This document shows positions 1 to 6,478 of a stretch of DNA of 11,259 nucleotides, one piece after another (within the stretch, counting starts at the first letter, position 1; each line of letters opens with the position of its first letter). The stretch spans positions 1 through 11,259 of the forward strand of contig DBMH01000015.1 of assembly GCA_002297645.1 (NCBI GenBank), written 5' to 3'. The position numbers were made by a program, and so were the translations under genes. The notes under the pieces are model-generated. The model did no database searches. It was not told the DNA's origin and saw only the letters and a list, made by a program, of their open reading frames with translations. The stretch comes from Rhodanobacteraceae bacterium UBA703 (lineage in GTDB: Bacteria; Pseudomonadota; Gammaproteobacteria; Xanthomonadales; Rhodanobacteraceae).

Positions 1-1131
1 GTCGGCGGCCTCGGTCCAGCCCATGTAGCGGAGCATCATCTCGCCGGACAGGATGACCGAACCCGGATTCACCTTGTCCAGGCCGGCGTACTTCGGCGCC
101 GTGCCGTGGGTCGCCTCGAACACGGCGTGGCCGGTCACGTAGTTGATGTTGGCGCCCGGCGCGATGCCGATGCCGCCGACTTCCGCAGCCAGCGCGTCGC
201 TGAGGTAGTCGCCGTTGAGGTTCAGCGTGGCGACGACGTCGTACTCGCCCGGACGCAGCAGGATCTGCTGCAGGAACGCGTCGGCGATCGCGTCCTTGAC
301 CGTGATCGTCTTGCCGGTCTTCGGGTTCTTGAACGTCATCCACGGGCCGCCGTCCAGCTCGACCGCGCCGAACTCGTCCTTCGCCAGCGCGTAGCCCCAG
401 TCGCGGAACGCGCCCTCGGTGAACTTCATGATGTTGCCCTTGTGCACCAGCGTCACCGAGCTGCGGTCGTTGTCGACCGCGTACTTCAGTGCCGCGCGCA
501 CGAGGCGCTCGGTGCCTTCCTTCGACACCGGCTTGATGCCGAAGCCCGACGTCGCCGGGAAGCGGATCTTCTTGAAGCGGTCCGGGAAGTGCTCCTTCAG
601 CAGCGCCGCGAACTTCTTCGCGTCGTCGGTGCCTTCCTGGAATTCGATACCGGCGTAGATGTCCTCGGTGTTCTCGCGGTAGATCGTCATGTCGACCTTC
701 GACGGATCACGCACCGGCGACGGCACGCCCTTGAACCAGCGCACCGGGCGCACGCAGGCGTACAGGTCGAGCATCTGGCGCAGCGCGACGTTCAGCGAGC
801 GGATGCCGCCGCCGACCGGCGTCGTCAGCGGGCCCTTGATCGAGACGAGGTACTCGCGGCAGGCCTCGACGGTCGCGTCGGGCAGCCAGTTGCCGGTCTG
901 GTTGAACGCCTTCTCGCCGGCCAGCACTTCCATCCAGTGCAGCTTGCGCTTGCCGCCGTAGGTCTTCTCGACCGCGGCGTCGAGCACGCGCACCGATGCG
1001 CGCCAGATGTCCGGACCAGTGCCGTCGCCCTCGATGAACGGGACGATCGGGTTGTCCGGCACGTTGAGCACGCCGTTGGCGATGGTGATCTTGGCGCCGC
1101 CGGCGGGCGGCGTGGGCGAGGTATCCGTCAT
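1..1131 (-). CDS. icd: NADP-dependent isocitrate dehydrogenase, C-terminus cut off by the window
   Basis: It oxidatively decarboxylates isocitrate to 2-oxoglutarate in the TCA cycle, in the cytosol, normally as a homodimer. I read 377 codons; E. coli Icd has 416, so about 40 C-terminal residues lie outside. Visible landmarks are GGGIRSLN at 107-114, with Ser112 matching the E. coli Ser113 that binds substrate and is phosphorylated by AceK; Tyr159; Lys231 in LVHKGNIMKF; Asp284 (ADAFLQQ); and Asp308/Asp312 in NLNGDYLSDA. Cofactor specificity can be read: HGTAPKYAG gives Lys347/Tyr348, and Val354 follows, equal to E. coli Lys344/Tyr345/Val351, the NADP-binding set. The ATG at 1131 is preceded by GGAG six bases upstream. 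Codons are strongly G/C-ending, like the other flanking genes. Whether AceK exists in this genome cannot be seen here. Confidence 0.97.
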   Translation of the reverse strand, partial: MTDTSPTPPAGGAKITIANGVLNVPDNPIVPFIEGDGTGPDIWRASVRVLDAAVEKTYGGKRKLHWMEVLAGEKAFNQTGNWLPDATVEACREYLVSIKGPLTTPVGGGIRSLNVALRQMLDLYACVRPVRWFKGVPSPVRDPSKVDMTIYRENTEDIYAGIEFQEGTDDAKKFAALLKEHFPDRFKKIRFPATSGFGIKPVSKEGTERLVRAALKYAVDNDRSSVTLVHKGNIMKFTEGAFRDWGYALAKDEFGAVELDGGPWMTFKNPKTGKTITVKDAIADAFLQQILLRPGEYDVVATLNLNGDYLSDALAAEVGGIGIAPGANINYVTGHAVFEATHGTAPKYAGLDKVNPGSVILSGEMMLRYMGWTEAAD

Positions 1132-1195
1132 GGGTTTCTCCAGCAAGGGCCTGGGAAGCGCGGCCAGTAGCGGCCGGGCGGGAAGACAGTCGCGC

Positions 1196-1224
1196 ATTGT
1201 CGCGCGTTCGTGGGTGGTTATGAA
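1196..1224 (-). promoter_or_regulatory. candidate sigma-70 promoter for icd
   Basis: On the minus strand a TTCATA box (4 of 6 to TTGACA; 1219-1224) is followed, after exactly 17 bases, by GACAAT (4 of 6 to TATAAT; 1196-1201). Transcription would start near 1189 and give a leader of about 58 bases before the icd ATG. The match is only moderate and nothing else supports it. Confidence 0.3.
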
Positions 1225-1861
1225 GTCGGCGGGTGCGTGGCGCGGCTTTCGAGGATCACGCGCTTCGCGCCGGGTGGGAGATCGCGAGGCAGCTGCGCAT
1301 GGGCCTGCCAGCCGCATGTCGGAGTGCAATGGTCCCGTGGTCCCGAATGTGTCTTGCTGCGGATCCGGAAGTTCTCACGACGGCCCGCCGTCCTTACCCG
1401 ACAAATAGCATCCAAACGACTCCTCCCGAGGTCCACACGCCTTGAACGAAGGATCACGCCGAGCCGGTTCGGGAATTACGCCGTGTCCACGCCACCTATG
1501 CCATTCCAGCGGCATATCTCTACTAAGAGAGTGGACCGTCTATCTGGCGCCGATGGGCTTGGCTCACCGGCCTTCCATCCGCCGCATTCCGCTAAGCAAG
1601 TTTCGAACCCCGACGATTGGATGGTGTTAGGGGCGGCTATCGCCCCATTGCAGACGTCCCGCTCAGCATTGACCTTTGCTTCTCCAAGTCGAAATCGCTC
1701 GCTTCGCTGGAAGTTTTGATGCAACTCGAAGCAGGGCGCCGACGCGTTAGGTTGATGACAGCACCACCTTGCGCTGAGCCGACAGTTCTGGACCAGACTG
1801 CCTTGGCGCCTAGTTGAGGATGTCCGCCGTTTTGGGCTCTGATGAGAGGGGGGCAGGGGAG
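1225..1861. other. non-coding stretch between icd and the defence operon
   Basis: I see no convincing gene on either strand. The open frames here have no good ribosome binding site, overlap one another, and give arginine/serine/proline-rich or low-complexity peptides without recognisable motifs. GC falls by eye from about 1440 onward, so the left border of the foreign DNA probably lies in the 1400s-1600s. Within it I see a weak hairpin-like element at 1630-1655 ending in GCAGAC, and a GATGTCCGC word at 1819-1827 that recurs after the operon at 5802-5810. Confidence 0.5.
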
Positions 1862-1887
1862 TTGCACAAATGCCTCCGGTGAACTTT

Positions 1888-1896
1888 TGCGATACT
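1888..1896 (+). promoter_or_regulatory. candidate extended -10 promoter of the defence operon
   Basis: TGC directly followed by GATACT forms an extended -10 element (TGn plus 4 of 6 to TATAAT). No good -35 lies at 16-18 bases; a TTGCAC at 1862-1867 is too far away (23 bases). Transcription would start near 1903, only about 24 bases before the ATG at 1927, so the leader would hold little besides the Shine-Dalgarno sequence. If correct, it excludes the in-frame ATG at 1870 as the start of the nuclease gene. Confidence 0.35.
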
Positions 1897-1926
1897 TTGG
1901 GGCCAGACAAGGGGGGAGGACAAGCG

Positions 1927-3210
1927 ATGCCAGAGACGACTCCGTTGGGGTTGCCCGGCCAAAGCGCGGGCTTACCAACAGTTCCCCTAGATAAGGGAGA
2001 CGACACCCAAGAGCGTTTTCGCTACCAGTGGGCCATGGGGGTGCTCCTGATCGCGGAAGGCTTTGGTACAACGCAGATCCAAACCTTGTGGTGTGAGTAC
2101 CACGAAGATTTCCTGGTCGAATTCCCAGACGGCGCCCTCATCGCGGTTCAAGTCAAGACGATTGATAGCGAGAATGCACTCTGGCGTCTCGGCGACGACC
2201 CCCTAGATTTATCTATTCATCGCTTCTGCGATCTAGAAGCTGTTCACGGCTCAAGGATTGGTGGGTACGAGTTCTGCTCCAATGCAGAGCCTTACGTCCC
2301 GGGCATCAGCGCGAAGAAGGATGCCACGACTGCCAAAAGTCCGATTCGACTGATCGAAAGCTGTCGGCAGGCTGGCAACCCAGCTGCGCTGTATGAACCA
2401 AGCAAATCAGCATTTGAGAAGTTGCGGTCAAAGATTGGCTGCCCAGCGAACATACTGCTTGCCGTTCTCCAGAAGCTGCGCTTTCGCCGCGGCCCCTCTC
2501 TCCGGGATTACGATGCCGTACTGGCATCCGACGTCATTCCGACCTTGCCTGGATGCCGGCATCTGCCAGGGATCGCTTGCCGCCGCTTGCGCGACAGTTT
2601 GATCGGGATGGTCCAAACCGCCTGTCGCGTCCCCCGAGGTGGGCTTGATGGCGTGCTGGCCTACATCGCGTCCAACGGCCAGCCTGAGGTTTCGATTCGA
2701 GAAAAGTGCATTCCAGTGGAGTCAGCACGCAAGGTAATTGCCTCGCTCTTACAACCTGACTTCCGATTCGTAGACTGCGGGCTCGCCGTGCAGCCAGAGG
2801 GCTCTCCCGGTCGAACCGGCGTTCTGCAAAAGAAGCTTCGAAATGCATTCCTCGGCCCTCAGTTCGAACCGCTGAGATGGCGAATGGAATCAGCCGAACA
2901 GAGGCTCATGGAAAGAGCCCTAACGGATTCTGAGAATTTTGAGGCGCTTGCAAGCCAGCTAACAGGAACAGTGCTAACAATCTGCAAGGACGCGGAGGCT
3001 GAGGCCTATGCAATAGCCGACGATAAGACAAAGGGACAGCATGTCTATGCCCAAGTTCTGCATGGGCTCAAACATGTTGCGGCCAACAATGCTCAGAAAG
3101 TCTTCAATGAGCCCGTCGATACGCTAATGGGGGTGGCAGGGATGCTTTCCGGTGAGTGTCGCTTCGCGTGGGGTGTTCCGCTGGATGAGGAAGCGAAGAA
3201 TGGCACTTGA
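1927..3210 (+). CDS. DUF4297 (Cap4-like) nuclease protein, effector of an ABC-3C/Lamassu-type system
   Basis: This is the likely DNA-cutting effector of the three-gene operon, 427 residues. The N-terminal domain (about 20-100) shows the DUF4297/Cap4 pattern of the PD-(D/E)xK nuclease fold: GDDTQERFRYQ at 24-34, a CEYHED acidic motif at 56-61 (Glu57, Glu60, Asp61), then the QVK motif (Gln75-Val76-Lys77) on the second core strand. The rest (about 110-427) has no familiar enzyme motif and ends with an aromatic-rich ECRFAWG segment; by analogy with ABC-3C and LmuA proteins it would be the domain that docks on the ATPase complex. I chose the ATG at 1927 because GGAGGA sits six bases upstream; an in-frame ATG at 1870 would add 19 residues but has no comparable site and lies before the candidate promoter. 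GC is lower than in the flanks. The middle-component gene starts inside its last codons. Family membership is well supported by motifs; the DNA target is not known from sequence. Confidence 0.85.
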   Translation: MPETTPLGLPGQSAGLPTVPLDKGDDTQERFRYQWAMGVLLIAEGFGTTQIQTLWCEYHEDFLVEFPDGALIAVQVKTIDSENALWRLGDDPLDLSIHRFCDLEAVHGSRIGGYEFCSNAEPYVPGISAKKDATTAKSPIRLIESCRQAGNPAALYEPSKSAFEKLRSKIGCPANILLAVLQKLRFRRGPSLRDYDAVLASDVIPTLPGCRHLPGIACRRLRDSLIGMVQTACRVPRGGLDGVLAYIASNGQPEVSIREKCIPVESARKVIASLLQPDFRFVDCGLAVQPEGSPGRTGVLQKKLRNAFLGPQFEPLRWRMESAEQRLMERALTDSENFEALASQLTGTVLTICKDAEAEAYAIADDKTKGQHVYAQVLHGLKHVAANNAQKVFNEPVDTLMGVAGMLSGECRFAWGVPLDEEAKNGT

Positions 3211-3754
3211 ACTAGCCCGTGCTCTTGCCGCAACCGAGCGAGACGACAACCTTCACGTCGCTCGCCTCCTACTCCTCCTTCGGGCTCAGTCTGGCGATAG
3301 AAGGAAGCCATTAGACGGTTTGACCAAGTTGGCAAAATTGGACTTCCTACTCCGCTATCCGAATAGCTTGGAACGGGCGCTAGTCGCGGAAGGGCGAGAG
3401 CGCGACGAAGCCAAGATCGACGATTTCGAGCGGACCACGATTGAAAGCAAGATGATCCGGTTCCGCTACGGCCCGTGGGACCACCGCTACCGCCGATGGG
3501 TCGCCCTAATGGTCGCGAAGGGCTTGGCAGCCGTCTGGGTCAAAGGAAAGACAGTAAACATCGCCCTGACTGACGAAGGAGTCTCCGCAGCGGACCAACT
3601 ACTGACAAGCTCCGCGATGAAGCCCGTCTTCGGTAGGGCTGCCTTGATCTCGCGGCACTTCGGCTCAAAGAGCGGTACCGCGCTTAAGAGCTTCGTGTAT
3701 GAGACATTTCCGGAGCTGACGGATATGAAGTGGGGTGAGGAGATCTTGGTATGA
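3200..3754 (+). CDS. ABC-3C middle component (LmuC-like)
   Basis: A small cytosolic protein of 184 residues with no enzyme motif. Its hallmarks are GLTKLAKLDFLLRYP at 40-54 and RYGPWDHRYRRW at 89-100, both of which I associate with the middle-component families encoded between the effector and the ATPase of ABC-three-component systems. The segment VNIALTDEG (119-127) followed by a helix resembles the wing of a winged-helix fold, so DNA or protein contact is plausible but inferred. The start at 3200 overlaps the nuclease gene by 11 bases and has GAGGAA about eight bases upstream; a longer version from the ATG at 3152 would overlap by 59 bases and add a basic 16-residue leader, which I think is less likely. 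It ends in an ATGA overlap with the ATPase gene, typical of translational coupling and of subunits needed in fixed ratio. By family knowledge it bridges nuclease and ATPase. Confidence 0.75.
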   Translation: MALELARALAATERDDNLHVARLLLLLRAQSGDRRKPLDGLTKLAKLDFLLRYPNSLERALVAEGRERDEAKIDDFERTTIESKMIRFRYGPWDHRYRRWVALMVAKGLAAVWVKGKTVNIALTDEGVSAADQLLTSSAMKPVFGRAALISRHFGSKSGTALKSFVYETFPELTDMKWGEEILV

Positions 3755-5712
3755 AAATGGAGTTTCGAGTTCTCACCCTCTTTCTGCGAAAGGAAGACGT
3801 TGCCCTTAGTCTCCCTGGCTTCAGCTACTTCTATGGCCCAATCGGCTCTGGAAAGTCCAGCATCGGTAGGCTGATCGACTTCTGCCTCGGCGCGACAATG
3901 GATTGGACGCCCGCGCTACAGCAGGAGTTCGTTGCAGCACGCTTGAACCTGCTGCTGAATGACGTGCCTGTCTCCCTAGAAAGGGAAAGAGACTCCAATA
4001 AAGTCATCGCTTCGTGGAGCAATGAATCCGAGCAGCTACAGGTTTCAATCCCCGCGCGGACGCCCAGCGGCGAAGCGCTGCCCAACACCGAAATTCAAGT
4101 CCTCTCCGACTTGCTCTTCCATTTGGGCGGGGAAGAGCCACCCAAGGTTCGTCGCCGAAAGGGGCGTCCGGACGAACGCATGGAGCGATTGAGCTTTAGG
4201 GATCTGTATCGCTTCTGTTACCTAGATCAGCAGGGGATGGACAGCGACTTCTTCAAGCTCAATTCCGACAACTTCGCTGCCAAACAGAAGAGTGTCGACG
4301 CGCTCCGCTACATTCTTGGGTACCAAACCGAGAGGGTTGCTGAGTTGGAAAGCCAGCTCCAACATACTCGCGAGGCAAAGATCGGATTTCAGCTTAGTAC
4401 CAATGCCCTCTCCAAGGCGCTGGCAAAAGCGGGAATGGAAAGTTCCGAGGCCCTCGAAGAAAGGATCAGGGATACAGCGGCAATGGTCGAGCGGGCTCGG
4501 CTCGATGCAGCACAGGCTCGATCGGAACGTTCGCCTATACCAGCGATCGATGAAGCACTGAGAGAACGGGCTCGTGGTCTAACGCTGGAGGTGCAAGCAG
4601 CACGCCAGCAGGTCGACGACCTGAGCGCGCGCCTTGCTGACCTGGAGAGGCACCGCAACGAACTTCAAATGCTGTCTGTGCGCTTCCAGCGTACGTCGGC
4701 CGCGAGGACGGTGCTTGGCGGCGTCGACTTCAAAGACTGTCCGCGGTGCACACAGCACCTCCCCGAACGAGGACATGGAGCTTGCCCTGTATGCGGTCAG
4801 CCGGACTTGATATTGGCGGCGACCGGCGTACTTGACGAGGAAGTGATAGAGAAAGACTTGAAGGTGAGGCGGGCCGAGCTGGACGACGCCTTCCAACGCC
4901 TCCACGAGCAAAGGCAGGAAACATTCGCCAGAGTGGACGATCTGGAGAAAGCCAAGCGTGAGGCGGATTCGTTGCTTGCGGAGCGCCTCAGAAATTACGA
5001 CTCCGAATTCTTGTCGCAAGCCTTGATTCATGAGCGGGGCGTGGCAACGCTGGAACAAAAGCTTAGCGATCTAGAGCAAAGCAGGCGGCTCCCTGATCTT
5101 CTTCGCGAACAGAGTGAACTCGCTAGCGCGAAATCTGTGGAAGAAGCCAAACTTGCCAGTGAGCTGGAGGCAACCAAGCGGGCCGCATTCCAAGATCGCA
5201 GGAATGTCGAGCGGCTTGGGCAGCTCTTCTTGGATTGCCTTGTCCGCTGCAACTTTCCAGATGTCAAAGCGACAGACCATGTCCATATCGACCCGTCGTC
5301 CTTCTACCCCAAGATTCCGTTGGGAGGAGAAGACGCAATTGTCGTGCTGACATTCGATAACGCGGGTAGCGGCGGAATGATGGCACTCTTTCGAACATGC
5401 TTCGCCGTGGCATTGCATAGGCTGTCCGCAATGATGGGGGAATGGCGATTGCCATCAGTACTCGTGATCGACACGGCTACCAAGAATGTGAGTTCGGTCG
5501 AGAACCCGGAGGTGGTTCAGTCGTTCTACCGGATGATCTATGAGCTCGCCGCCAGCGAGCTAACCGGAACACAGTTCGTCGTTATTGACAACGAACTAAC
5601 AAGGGCGCCAGAGAACCTGAATATTCAAGTGAGTGAGCGCCATATGGTGCGCGGCGACTCCAATAACCCACCTCTGGTGCCGTACCTGTCTGGAGATTTC
5701 TTCTCGGAGTGA
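3751..5712 (+). CDS. Rad50/SMC-like coiled-coil ABC ATPase of an ABC-3C/Lamassu-type system (LmuB-like)
   Basis: The probable sensor and motor of the system, 653 residues. Both ATPase halves are present: Walker A GPIGSGKSS at 29-37; a YLDQQGMDSDFF segment around Gln160/Gln161, a possible Q-loop; an ABC-signature-like AGSGG at 538-542; and Walker B LVID at 571-574. The residue after Asp574 is Thr (IDTATKN) where SMC and Rad50 have the catalytic Glu. Between the halves lie two long charged stretches, about 190-325 and 358-475, with coiled-coil character, joined by a four-cysteine module: Cys330-x2-Cys333 and Cys345-x2-Cys348, probably a zinc site at the apex. The ATG at 3751 overlaps the previous stop (ATGA) and GAGGAG lies eight bases upstream; Met3 is a possible alternative start. 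By analogy with Lamassu it binds DNA ends or other foreign-DNA structures and controls the nuclease. RecN, RecF or housekeeping SMC are less likely given the short arms, four cysteines and gene partners. Confidence 0.85.
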   Translation: MKMEFRVLTLFLRKEDVALSLPGFSYFYGPIGSGKSSIGRLIDFCLGATMDWTPALQQEFVAARLNLLLNDVPVSLERERDSNKVIASWSNESEQLQVSIPARTPSGEALPNTEIQVLSDLLFHLGGEEPPKVRRRKGRPDERMERLSFRDLYRFCYLDQQGMDSDFFKLNSDNFAAKQKSVDALRYILGYQTERVAELESQLQHTREAKIGFQLSTNALSKALAKAGMESSEALEERIRDTAAMVERARLDAAQARSERSPIPAIDEALRERARGLTLEVQAARQQVDDLSARLADLERHRNELQMLSVRFQRTSAARTVLGGVDFKDCPRCTQHLPERGHGACPVCGQPDLILAATGVLDEEVIEKDLKVRRAELDDAFQRLHEQRQETFARVDDLEKAKREADSLLAERLRNYDSEFLSQALIHERGVATLEQKLSDLEQSRRLPDLLREQSELASAKSVEEAKLASELEATKRAAFQDRRNVERLGQLFLDCLVRCNFPDVKATDHVHIDPSSFYPKIPLGGEDAIVVLTFDNAGSGGMMALFRTCFAVALHRLSAMMGEWRLPSVLVIDTATKNVSSVENPEVVQSFYRMIYELAASELTGTQFVVIDNELTRAPENLNIQVSERHMVRGDSNNPPLVPYLSGDFFSE

Positions 5713-5764
5713 CCTACGCGAGACCGTGTAAGCATAGCTCTGTTGCGCCTTCTAGGGCATCGCC

Positions 5765-5782
5765 TGCTTCCTGACTGAAGCA
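5765..5782 (+). terminator. weak hairpin after the ATPase gene
   Basis: TGCTTC and GAAGCA form a perfect six-base stem around a six-base loop, 53 bases after the ATPase stop. The second arm also belongs to the ten-base palindrome AAGCATGCTT at 5778-5787. No T-run follows, so it is a poor intrinsic terminator by itself. Confidence 0.25.
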
Positions 5783-5801
5783 TGCTTGGTTAGGCTCTGC
5801 C

Positions 5802-5829
5802 GATGTCCGCTGCTGGCCGGAAGCAGACA
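5802..5829. repeat. imperfect inverted repeat, possible intergenic repeat element
   Basis: TGTCCGCT (5804-5811) and AGCAGACA (5822-5829) pair in seven of eight positions around a ten-base GC-rich loop. The first arm with its leading GA repeats the GATGTCCGC found before the operon at 1819-1827. A looser look-alike ending in GCAGAC is at 1630-1655. I read these as possible copies of one short repeat family or remnants of the island borders. Confidence 0.4.
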
Positions 5830-5849
5830 CTCTCCTACCAATACTTCAC

Positions 5850-5877
5850 CAATAGATTTCTTCGCGAAACTCTATTG
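5850..5877 (+). terminator. strong AT-rich hairpin, possible end of the defence operon
   Basis: CAATAGATTTC (5850-5860) pairs with GAAACTCTATTG (5866-5877): eleven base pairs with a single bulged base, closing a TTCGC loop. It lies about 140 bases after the ATPase stop. There is no T-run on either side, so classic intrinsic termination is doubtful; it could protect the 3' end of the operon mRNA or be part of a mobile-element border. Confidence 0.35.
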
Positions 5878-5939
5878 AGCTTCAAACTGGACTGTCGCGA
5901 CTGTTCTGAGATCTGCGGCCTTTCCAAGCGTTGAATGCG

Positions 5940-5962
5940 CCGGGCGGCCCAAGGCCGCCCGG
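5940..5962 (-). terminator. GC-rich terminator-like hairpin after the small minus-strand gene
   Basis: CCGGGCGGCC and GGCCGCCCGG are perfect ten-base arms around a three-base loop. On the minus strand the stem begins nine bases after the stop codon of the 69-residue gene. The following minus-strand bases (CGCATTCAACG) lack a T-run, so efficiency is uncertain. Confidence 0.5.
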
Positions 5963-5971
5963 TGCGATGCG

Positions 5972-6181
5972 CTAGCGTCGCGACCCACCTTTGCGTTCCA
6001 AGCGCTGCAACTGCGTCTGCAGCAGCTCTTCGCACAACGCGGTGATCTTGCGTGCCTGCGGGCCGTGGAAATCGACTGTGCCGTAGCCGGTCTGGATGCG
6101 CACCCGGTGCTTCATCGCCGGGATGTGGCAGTTCAGCGCGTAGCGAAGGTTGGCGATCAGCAAAGCACGTTCGTCGTTCAT
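5972..6181 (-). CDS. small protein of unknown function, 69 residues
   Basis: I do not recognise a family. The protein begins MNDERALLIANLRYALNCH, has a central RVRIQTGYGTVDFHGPQA segment that looks like two short strands, and ends in a charged helix (ITALCEELLQTQLQRLERK) with a basic tail. It has no signal peptide or membrane segment, so it should be cytosolic. The frame stays open upstream to 6307, but the ATG at 6181 is the only start with a good site, GGAGA seven bases before it. A perfect seven-base hairpin lies in the leader and a ten-base hairpin follows the stop; both support a real, separately transcribed gene. Its GC-rich codons match the host, not the defence island. Two cysteines are too few to suggest a metal site. 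Confidence 0.6.
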   Translation of the reverse strand: MNDERALLIANLRYALNCHIPAMKHRVRIQTGYGTVDFHGPQARKITALCEELLQTQLQRLERKGGSRR

Positions 6182-6200
6182 GGCGTTTCTCCGTTTGCCC

Positions 6201-6219
6201 GCGATCCGGAGGGGATCGC
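6201..6219 (-). promoter_or_regulatory. hairpin in the leader of the small gene
   Basis: GCGATCC and GGATCGC are perfect seven-base arms around a GGAGG loop (CCTCC on the transcribed strand). It sits about 20 bases upstream of the ATG at 6181, just outside the ribosome binding site, and could be an operator or an mRNA structure. No function can be assigned. Confidence 0.3.
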
Positions 6220-6397
6220 TGTGGGCGTCCTTTCCCAGCGTCGCGCGCAGGTGGGTCAAGGCCGCGTGCAGCGCGCCCGAAGGGCTTGGCCTTGACGCGC
6301 CGAGCACGTCGCTAGTCTGGGACGACCATAGCGAGCCCCTTTCTCATAACCTGCGTCGTGTGAGCCTGTGAAGGCAGCGGAGCGGGAGCTGGAAAAG

Positions 6398-6428
6398 TGG
6401 ATCCCCGCTTACGCGGGGATGACGAAAT
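6398..6428. repeat. REP-like palindromic repeat, intact copy
   Basis: ATCCCCGC (6401-6408) and GCGGGGAT (6413-6420) are perfect eight-base arms around TTAC, preceded by GTGG and followed by GACGAA. Repeats of this style are scattered between genes in many high-GC Proteobacteria, Xanthomonadaceae among them, and are often misread as peptides such as HPRVSGDP or RLRGND. It marks intergenic space, not a gene. Confidence 0.75.
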
Positions 6429-6449
6429 GCTTTACCACATGAGGTTGTT

Positions 6450-6478
6450 GTGGACGCCCCGCGGGAATGACGAAGCGC
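6450..6478. repeat. REP-like repeat, second, shortened copy
   Basis: The block TGGACGCCCCGCGGGAATGA followed by CGAAGCGC repeats the first copy in the same orientation 50 bases further on, but the loop and part of the arms are missing, leaving only the CCCGCGGG core. The shared tail ATGACGAA identifies it. Confidence 0.6.

Larger units (their letters stand above)
1440..5935. other. probable horizontally acquired defence island carrying a three-gene operon
   Basis: The segment differs from its flanks in base composition: 30 of 60 bases are G+C at 3001-3060 against 43 of 60 at 7381-7440. The defence genes also use many A/T-ending and rare-type codons (AGA, ATA, CTA, TTG) that are nearly absent from icd, degV and ppc. 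The borders are estimated by eye. I find no integrase, transposase, tRNA gene or long direct repeat, so how it arrived cannot be told; the only shared border word is the nine-base GATGTCCGC. Confidence 0.55.

Noticed and set aside
106..1170. 354-codon open frame on the plus strand, opposite icd
   Set aside because: It is the antisense shadow of icd in GC-rich DNA; arginine/aspartate/valine-rich peptide without motifs, no ribosome site.
1600..1620. GGTTCGAAAC on the minus strand, like a tRNA T-loop
   Set aside because: The bases on both sides do not pair into a five-base T-stem and no anticodon arm or acceptor stem is found.
1476..2071. Minus-strand frames of 144 and 176 codons before and across the nuclease start
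   Set aside because: They overlap each other and the nuclease gene, have no ribosome site and no recognisable motif.
5789..5795. GTTAGGC, a possible integron core site, with GTTAGGT at 1746-1752
   Set aside because: No RYYYAAC partner lies at a suitable distance and no attC-like stem can be drawn, so an integron cassette is not supported.
1440..5935. Insertion sequence or prophage carrying the defence genes
   Set aside because: No transposase, integrase or phage gene and no long terminal inverted repeats or clear target duplication are present.
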